Assembly: GCF_003096715.1 (NCBI RefSeq)
Contig: NZ_QEOL01000001.1
Span: forward strand, 124,001-188,000
DNA length: 64,000 bases
Source: Paraburkholderia silvatlantica
Lineage (GTDB): Bacteria > Pseudomonadota > Gammaproteobacteria > Burkholderiales > Burkholderiaceae
Direction of reading: 5' to 3'
In this document: one piece after another, positions 59,301-64,000 of the stretch
How the letters are laid out: each line of letters begins with the position of its first letter
Numbering within the stretch: the first letter of the stretch is position 1
Notes under the pieces: model-generated
Seen by the model: only the letters and a program-made list of their open reading frames with translations
The model's database searches: none
What the model was told of the DNA's origin: nothing
Translations under genes and position numbers: made by a program

Positions 59301-61904
59301 ATGAAGCACAAGCTCGAAACCTACGAACAGAAGCGCCGCTTCGATGAAACACCGGAGCCGCGCGGTCGCATGGCGCGACGCAGCACGAAACCACGAGAGG
59401 GTGAAGGATCGTTCGTGATCCAGCGTCACGACGCGCGGCGGCTGCACTATGACTTTCGCCTCGAACTGGACGGCACGCTCAAGTCGTGGGCCATTCCCAA
59501 GGGCCCGAGCCTCGACCCGGCGGTGAAGCGGCTCGCCGTGCATGTGGAGGATCATCCACTCGAATATGGCTCGTTCGAAGGGCGCATTCCCGAAGGCAGC
59601 TATGGCGCAGGCACGGTGGCGATCTGGGACCACGGCGTGTGGCGTCCAGAGGGCGGCTTGCGCGGCGCGCGCGAAGGGTATGCGCAAGGCAAGCTCAAAT
59701 TCACGCTGGAAGGCGAGCGGCTGCACGGCGGCTGGGCGCTCGTGCGCAGCCCCATGCACGACGGCAAGCAGGAGCGCTGGCTGCTCATCAAGCAGCGCGA
59801 CGACGAGGCCGTGCCCGAAGGCGAATTTCACGTCGTCGAGGACGAACCTGCCGCGTCGAAAGCGCCGAGAGTATCGAAAAGGCGCGCCCGGGCGGGCAAC
59901 GGGGCTGCGAAGCAGGGGGCAGCGGCCGCACGGGAAGGCGCGGTGCCCGCGCCGCTACCGGAGACGCTTGCCCCTGAACTCGCGACACCCGCCGATGCTC
60001 CACCTGATGGCGACACCTGGCTCTACGAATTGAAATTCGACGGCTATCGCGTGCTGGCGCGCATCGACCGGCACGCGCGCGGCAAGGGCGATGTGCGCAT
60101 CATCACGCGCACCGGTCGCGACTGGACCGCGAAGTTCCCGCGCCAGGTGGAAGCGCTGCGCGCGCTGAAGGTCGAATCGGCGTGGCTGGACGGCGAGGCC
60201 GTGGTGCTCGACGCGGCGGGCGTGCCCAACTTCCAGGCGCTGCAGAACGCGTTCGATGCGGGCCGCGCAGACGACATCACGTTCTGGCTCTTCGACCTGC
60301 CCTGGCTCGACGGCGCGGACTTGCGCGGTGTGGCGCTCGAGGCGCGGCGCGACAAGCTCTCGGCGCTGCTCGCCCAGGCGCCTCACGACGCGCTGCGCTT
60401 TTCGGAGGCCTTCGAAGGCGAACCGCAGGCCATGCTCGAAGCCGCCTGCGAGGCGAATCTCGAAGGGCTCGTCGCCAAGCGGCGCGACAGCCCTTACACG
60501 TCCACGCGCAGCGCCGCGTGGCTCAAGCTGCGCTGCTCACGGCGCCAGGAATTCGTAATCGGCGGCTATACGGAACCGAAGGGCCGCCGCGAGGGGTTCG
60601 GCGCGCTGCTGATCGGCGTGTATGGCGGCGATGGCGCGCTGCAATATGCCGGCAAGGTGGGAACGGGTTTCGACGCGGCGCGGCTCGAAGCGATTGCGGG
60701 CGAACTGCGTGCGCGCGAGCGCAGGACGTCGCCGTTCGCTGCGGTGCCGGCGGCAGAGCGTCGCGCGGGCGTGCACTGGGTGCGGCCCGAACTGGTGGCG
60801 GAGGTGCGATTCAAGACATGGACGAGCGCGGACGTGGTGCGCCAGGCATCGTTCGTCGGACTGCGCGCGGACAAGCCCGCAAAGGATATCGTGCGCGAAG
60901 CGCAGACGCCGCCCGTGCAGCCGGGTGCGAACCATCGCGAAAAGAAGCTCGCAAAGCAGGCCTCGACTAACACGCCGAAGACTGCGAGCCGCACGCGCCG
61001 TGCCGCGCACGACGAAGCCGAAGTTGCCGGCGTGCGCATCACGCATCCCGGGCGCGTGATCGACGCGCAAAGCGGACTGCGCAAGATCGATCTCGTTGAG
61101 TACTTCGAAGCGATGGCTGCATGGCTGCTGCCGCACGTGCAGGGGCGGCCCGTAGCGCTTGCGCGCGCGCCCAAGGGCGTGGGCGGCGAGCTCTTCTTCC
61201 AGAAACACGCCAACGCGTTGCAGATTCCCCATGCCACGCAGCACGCCGGCCTCGATCCGGGCCATGCGCCGCTGCTCACGCTCGATTCCACCGAGGCGCT
61301 GGTCGGCGCGACGCAGATGGACACGATAGAACTGCACACCTGGAATGCGCTCGCGGCGAGCATCGAAAAGCCCGACCGCATCGTCTTCGACCTGGACCCC
61401 GATCCCTCACTCGCATGGGAGCGCATGCTCGAAGCCGCGCAGCTCACGCGCGAACTGCTCGACGCGCTGGGCCTGCGGGCATGGTGCAAGACGAGCGGCG
61501 GACGGGGCCTCCACCTTGTGGTGCCGCTTACGCGCCATGCCGGCTGGGAGGACGTGAAGGATTTCGCGCGCGCGGTGGCAGGCCATTTGGCGGCGACGCT
61601 GCCCGATCGCTTCAGCGCGAAGATGGGCGCGCAAAACCGCAAAGGCCGCATTTTCGTCGACTATCTGCGCAACACTCGGGGCGCCAGCACTGCCGCGGCT
61701 TATGCGCCGCGGGCGCGGCCCGGTCTCGGCGTTTCGGTGCCTGTGGACTGGGACGAACTGCCTGCGCTCACCAGCGGCGACCAGTGGAACGTCGCGAACG
61801 TGCGCGAGCGGCTCGAAGCGCTACGCGCCGATCCGTGGCGCGACTACGAAAAAGCGCGCCAACGGATTACGGCTGCCATGCGGAAACAACTCGGCGTGAA
61901 GTGA
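59301..61904 (+). CDS. ligD: Multifunctional non-homologous end-joining DNA ligase LigD
   Basis: An 867-residue LigD with domain order phosphoesterase, ligase, polymerase. The 3'-phosphoesterase (about 30-170) shows RLHYDFRLELDG and HPLEYGSFEGRIPEGSYGAG. The ATP-dependent ligase (about 230-530) has its adenylated K245 in ELKFDGYR and the DEAVVLD-like GEAVVLDAAGVPN. The AEP-type primase-polymerase (about 580-867) has the metal pair in VFDLDPDPS near residue 697. It joins broken DNA ends together with Ku. The start at 59301 is fixed by AAGGGG; the frame is open further upstream but without sense. No intact ku gene lies in the window. Confidence 0.96.
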   Translation: MKHKLETYEQKRRFDETPEPRGRMARRSTKPREGEGSFVIQRHDARRLHYDFRLELDGTLKSWAIPKGPSLDPAVKRLAVHVEDHPLEYGSFEGRIPEGSYGAGTVAIWDHGVWRPEGGLRGAREGYAQGKLKFTLEGERLHGGWALVRSPMHDGKQERWLLIKQRDDEAVPEGEFHVVEDEPAASKAPRVSKRRARAGNGAAKQGAAAAREGAVPAPLPETLAPELATPADAPPDGDTWLYELKFDGYRVLARIDRHARGKGDVRIITRTGRDWTAKFPRQVEALRALKVESAWLDGEAVVLDAAGVPNFQALQNAFDAGRADDITFWLFDLPWLDGADLRGVALEARRDKLSALLAQAPHDALRFSEAFEGEPQAMLEAACEANLEGLVAKRRDSPYTSTRSAAWLKLRCSRRQEFVIGGYTEPKGRREGFGALLIGVYGGDGALQYAGKVGTGFDAARLEAIAGELRARERRTSPFAAVPAAERRAGVHWVRPELVAEVRFKTWTSADVVRQASFVGLRADKPAKDIVREAQTPPVQPGANHREKKLAKQASTNTPKTASRTRRAAHDEAEVAGVRITHPGRVIDAQSGLRKIDLVEYFEAMAAWLLPHVQGRPVALARAPKGVGGELFFQKHANALQIPHATQHAGLDPGHAPLLTLDSTEALVGATQMDTIELHTWNALAASIEKPDRIVFDLDPDPSLAWERMLEAAQLTRELLDALGLRAWCKTSGGRGLHLVVPLTRHAGWEDVKDFARAVAGHLAATLPDRFSAKMGAQNRKGRIFVDYLRNTRGASTAAAYAPRARPGLGVSVPVDWDELPALTSGDQWNVANVRERLEALRADPWRDYEKARQRITAAMRKQLGVK

Positions 61905-62055
61905 AAGCGTATCGTCAGATTGACGAAGTCTGCAAGGCAACAAGGCTTCACATCACGCCGCGCAAGAAGCCGTTCTCCCTCAAGACGGCGCGCAAGGCGT
62001 CGTTAGCGGGGCGGGTGCGCCGGCTTTCGCAGGCGGCGTCGAATTTCCGGACCTG

Positions 62056-62096
62056 ATTGTCCTTTTTTAGCCCGCAATTGTCCTGAGACAATAATT
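62056..62096. promoter_or_regulatory. MocR-type operator: 21-bp-phased direct repeat plus palindrome
   Basis: ATTGTCCT occurs at 62056-62063 and again at 62077-62084, exactly 21 bp (two helical turns) apart. The second copy is part of the perfect palindrome ATTGTC-CTGA-GACAAT (62077-62092). Two phased repeats upstream of a MocR gene are the known binding layout for this family. It lies in the 243-bp gap after ligD, 52-92 bp before the regulator start. Confidence 0.6.
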
Positions 62097-62147
62097 TTCC
62101 GCCCCGTTTATGAGCGACCATGAACGCTTACCGAGGAGCGGATCGAG

Positions 62148-63560
62148 ATGGCGTGGGCGACGATTTCAGGCGAATGGCGTGACGCGGTCGGGGCCGCGCA
62201 CGGCGCGGAGTCCAAATACAAACGGCTGGTCAAGGCGATTGCCCAGGACATCGAGCGCGGCGCACTCGTTTCCGGCGTGCGCCTCGCGCCGCAGCGCGAG
62301 GTGGCCGCGGAACTGGGCGTGAGCGTGCAGACGGTCACCAATGCCTACAAGGAACTCGAAAGGCAGGGCCTGATCCGCTGCGAGGTGGGGCGCGGCAGCT
62401 TTGTCGCCGCGCGCGTGACCGAGTCGATGTCGAACTATATTCTCGACACGGCCGAGCGCGAGATCGTCGACTTTTCCATTGCGCGCATCGTCCACACGCC
62501 GCAGCACGATGCCGCGTGGCGTGACGTGTGCGCCACACTCGCCACGCTGGACGATCAGCCGTGGATTCGTTCGTTTCGCCCCATCGCGGGCTTCGAGCAT
62601 CATCGCCAGGCGGGCGCGGCATGGCTCGCTTCGCTCAACATGCCGGTGAAACCCGAATCGCTCCTCATCACCAATGGCGCGGCGCACGGCATTTTCCTCG
62701 CGCTGGCCTCCACCGTCGGCCCCGGCGACACGGTGCTCTGCGAAAGCCTCACGGACCACGGCGTGATCGGCTCGGCAAACGTGCTCGGCTTCACGCTCAA
62801 GGGGCTCGAAATCGACGAATACGGCATACGTCCCGAGCATTTCGAGGAGATGTGTGACAGCGAGCGCGTGAGCGCGCTCGTGTGCACGCCGACCTTCAAC
62901 AATCCCACCATGTTCGTCTTGCCCGATTCACGGCGCCGCGCGATTGCGCGCATTGCCGAGCGCTATGGCGTGTACGTGATCGAGGACGATGTCTATGGCG
63001 CACTGCCTGCGAAGGCCAACACGCCCATCGCGAGCCTGATTCCCGAGCTGGCGTTCTATTGCACGAGCATGACGAAATCGGTGCTCACGGGCCTGCGCAC
63101 GGGCTATCTCGCCATGCCGCGCCGCCTTGCGCTGCGCGTGGAAAGCGTGCTGCGCGTGAGCAGCTGGATGGCGACTTCACCGATTGCAGAGATCGCCACG
63201 CGCTGGGTCATGGATGGCACCGCGCGCCGCCTCGTGGAACTGCAGCGCGAGCGGCTCGCGGCGCGCCAGGCGATGGTGCGCGCGGCCTTGGGTGACTATG
63301 TGCTCGGCGCGCATCCCAACGCGCTTTCCGCCTGGCTGCGCGTGCCCGACTACTGGCAGGCGGACCGCCTCGTGCGCGAGTTGCGCAATCGCCAGATTGC
63401 CGTGACGTCGCCGGACCCATTTCTCGTGGGCGGCACCCAGCGTCCCAATGCGGTGCGCATCAGCCTTGGCGCGGAAGCGCCGGACGCCGCGTGCCGCAAC
63501 GCGCTGCAGACCATGGCGGGCGTATTCGAGCAGTATCCGCACGTGCACGATTTCAATTAG
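62148..63560 (+). CDS. MocR-type regulator (GntR HTH plus aminotransferase), EnuR-like
   Basis: A 470-residue MocR protein. The GntR winged helix occupies about residues 25-90 (LAPQREVAAELGVSVQTVTN), and the aminotransferase-like domain about 120-460, with the PLP Lys in CTSMTKSVLTGLRTGYL and DDVYGALP. It precedes a dehydratase of the EutB type by 114 bp on the same strand. EnuR, the regulator of ectoine and hydroxyectoine breakdown, is a MocR next to such genes, so an EnuR-like role is plausible. A phased repeat operator lies just upstream. The ATG at 62148 has GAGGAG about ten bases before it. Confidence 0.9.
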   Translation: MAWATISGEWRDAVGAAHGAESKYKRLVKAIAQDIERGALVSGVRLAPQREVAAELGVSVQTVTNAYKELERQGLIRCEVGRGSFVAARVTESMSNYILDTAEREIVDFSIARIVHTPQHDAAWRDVCATLATLDDQPWIRSFRPIAGFEHHRQAGAAWLASLNMPVKPESLLITNGAAHGIFLALASTVGPGDTVLCESLTDHGVIGSANVLGFTLKGLEIDEYGIRPEHFEEMCDSERVSALVCTPTFNNPTMFVLPDSRRRAIARIAERYGVYVIEDDVYGALPAKANTPIASLIPELAFYCTSMTKSVLTGLRTGYLAMPRRLALRVESVLRVSSWMATSPIAEIATRWVMDGTARRLVELQRERLAARQAMVRAALGDYVLGAHPNALSAWLRVPDYWQADRLVRELRNRQIAVTSPDPFLVGGTQRPNAVRISLGAEAPDAACRNALQTMAGVFEQYPHVHDFN

Positions 63561-63674
63561 GCTTTTTTCGCGCGCTCCCATCTCAAGGCGCGCGGATTGT
63601 ACCAGGACATTAGAAAGACCGTTTTGGCTCATTAGACTGGATTGCACAGCTTCACGGGAAGGAACGTGCATTTC

Positions 63675-64000
63675 ATGTCGTCGCTTTCGCTTTCGTCACT
63701 TTCGCTTGCCGATGTTTACCGCGCGCGCCAGCGCCTCGCGGGCCGCGTCGCGCTCACCCCGCTCGTGGCGTCTGCCACGTTGTCTGCGTGCGTGGGCGCG
63801 CCCGTCCATTTCAAGCTCGAAACCGTGCAACCTACGGGCAGCTTCAAGCTGCGCGGCGCGACCAATGCGGTGGCGCATCTCGCTGAATCGGGCGTGAAGC
63901 GCGTCGTCACCGCATCGACCGGCAATCATGGCCGTGCGCTCGCATATGCGGCCCATGCGCTCGGCATGGAGTCGGCCGTGTGCATGTCTTCGCTCGTGCC
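63675..64000 (+). CDS. PLP-dependent threonine/hydroxyectoine dehydratase (EutB-like), 3' partial
   Basis: The first 108 residues of a fold-type II PLP enzyme; the window ends inside it. The PLP Lys is in QPTGSFKLRGATNA and the phosphate-binding loop is ASTGNHGRALAYAA, both as in threonine deaminase and the ectoine-pathway enzyme EutB. The N-terminus contains a Ser/Leu repeat (SSLSLSSLSL) encoded by repeated TCG-CTT codons. An AAGGA lies about 11 bases before the ATG. With the MocR gene just upstream, an ectoine/hydroxyectoine or amino-acid catabolic locus is likely to continue outside the window. Confidence 0.85.
   Translation, partial: MSSLSLSSLSLADVYRARQRLAGRVALTPLVASATLSACVGAPVHFKLETVQPTGSFKLRGATNAVAHLAESGVKRVVTASTGNHGRALAYAAHALGMESAVCMSSLV

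Noticed and set aside
1..64000. CRISPR arrays, transposases, integrases, rRNA and tRNA genes
   Set aside because: No regularly spaced repeats, DDE or tyrosine-recombinase motifs, or RNA gene signatures were seen on reading both strands, though weak or degraded elements could be missed by eye.

Overview
The window is about 65% GC, densely packed, and full of families typical of Burkholderiaceae: DUF4148 exported peptides, DUF2970, DUF2322, a SiaABCD relay, a DadX-type alanine racemase, many LysR/AraC/MocR regulators and several GGDEF/EAL proteins. It is most likely chromosomal DNA of Paraburkholderia, Caballeronia or a close relative, from an accessory-rich replicon. No rRNA, tRNA, CRISPR array, integrase or transposase was seen. 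The first gene (GGDEF-EAL) and the last (threonine-dehydratase/EutB-like) are cut by the window edges.

Layout. 1-3468: c-di-GMP protein, a small unknown protein and a chemoreceptor, probably one operon. 3473-9299: an FCD/GntR regulator divergent from a CUT2 sugar ABC transporter, with three TGGT-N2-ACCA-like half-site pairs between them. 9354-13700: an SDR, two tail-to-tail GlxA-type AraC regulators and a DHA2 exporter. 14493-19929: a beta-propeller lipoprotein, a DUF4148 peptide, a membrane diguanylate cyclase, a family VIII esterase, a tautomerase and an SDR without its catalytic Tyr. 20333-24126: a MocR regulator, a DUF2970 protein and a MarR-MFS efflux pair with a probably leaderless, palindrome-covered promoter. 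24236-25490: an AT-richer island with Hcp, a DUF2778 (Tlde1-like) L,D-transpeptidase-fold effector and a two-helix membrane protein that looks like its immunity protein. 25894-29262: DeoR-MFS operon and a patatin. 29406-32378: a full siaABCD-like operon whose SiaA is soluble with a CBS-like input. 32649-35591: a desaturase remnant joined in frame after alr, then alr, LysR and a VOC protein. 35690-38052: small exported proteins and a DUF2278 protein.

38210-47727 is a catabolic operon: a PotABCD-type ABC transporter, a three-part HcnABC/opine-oxidase-like dehydrogenase, a second DadA-like oxidase and RidA, divergent from an OccR/NocR-like LysR gene. Import, flavin-dependent oxidation of an amino- or imino-acid-type substrate, and RidA clean-up of the imine product would form one pathway. 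47737-49736 holds a LysR remnant, a class III CoA-transferase and DUF2322. 49823-53658 holds an MFS carrier, a CSS-EAL phosphodiesterase and an exported protein. 53997-55908 is a gene graveyard: pieces of a MocR aminotransferase, an APC permease, a FAD oxidoreductase and a LivK-type binding protein with an in-frame TAG. 55926-61904 holds a large hybrid histidine kinase and LigD, preceded by what looks like a Ku C-terminal remnant. 62148-64000: a MocR regulator with a 21-bp-phased repeat operator, then the dehydratase; this resembles an EnuR-EutB ectoine/hydroxyectoine locus.

The best candidates for something little described are the compact Hcp-effector-immunity cassette and the variant Sia operon. 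All product names come from reading translated sequence and motifs by eye; no database search was run.
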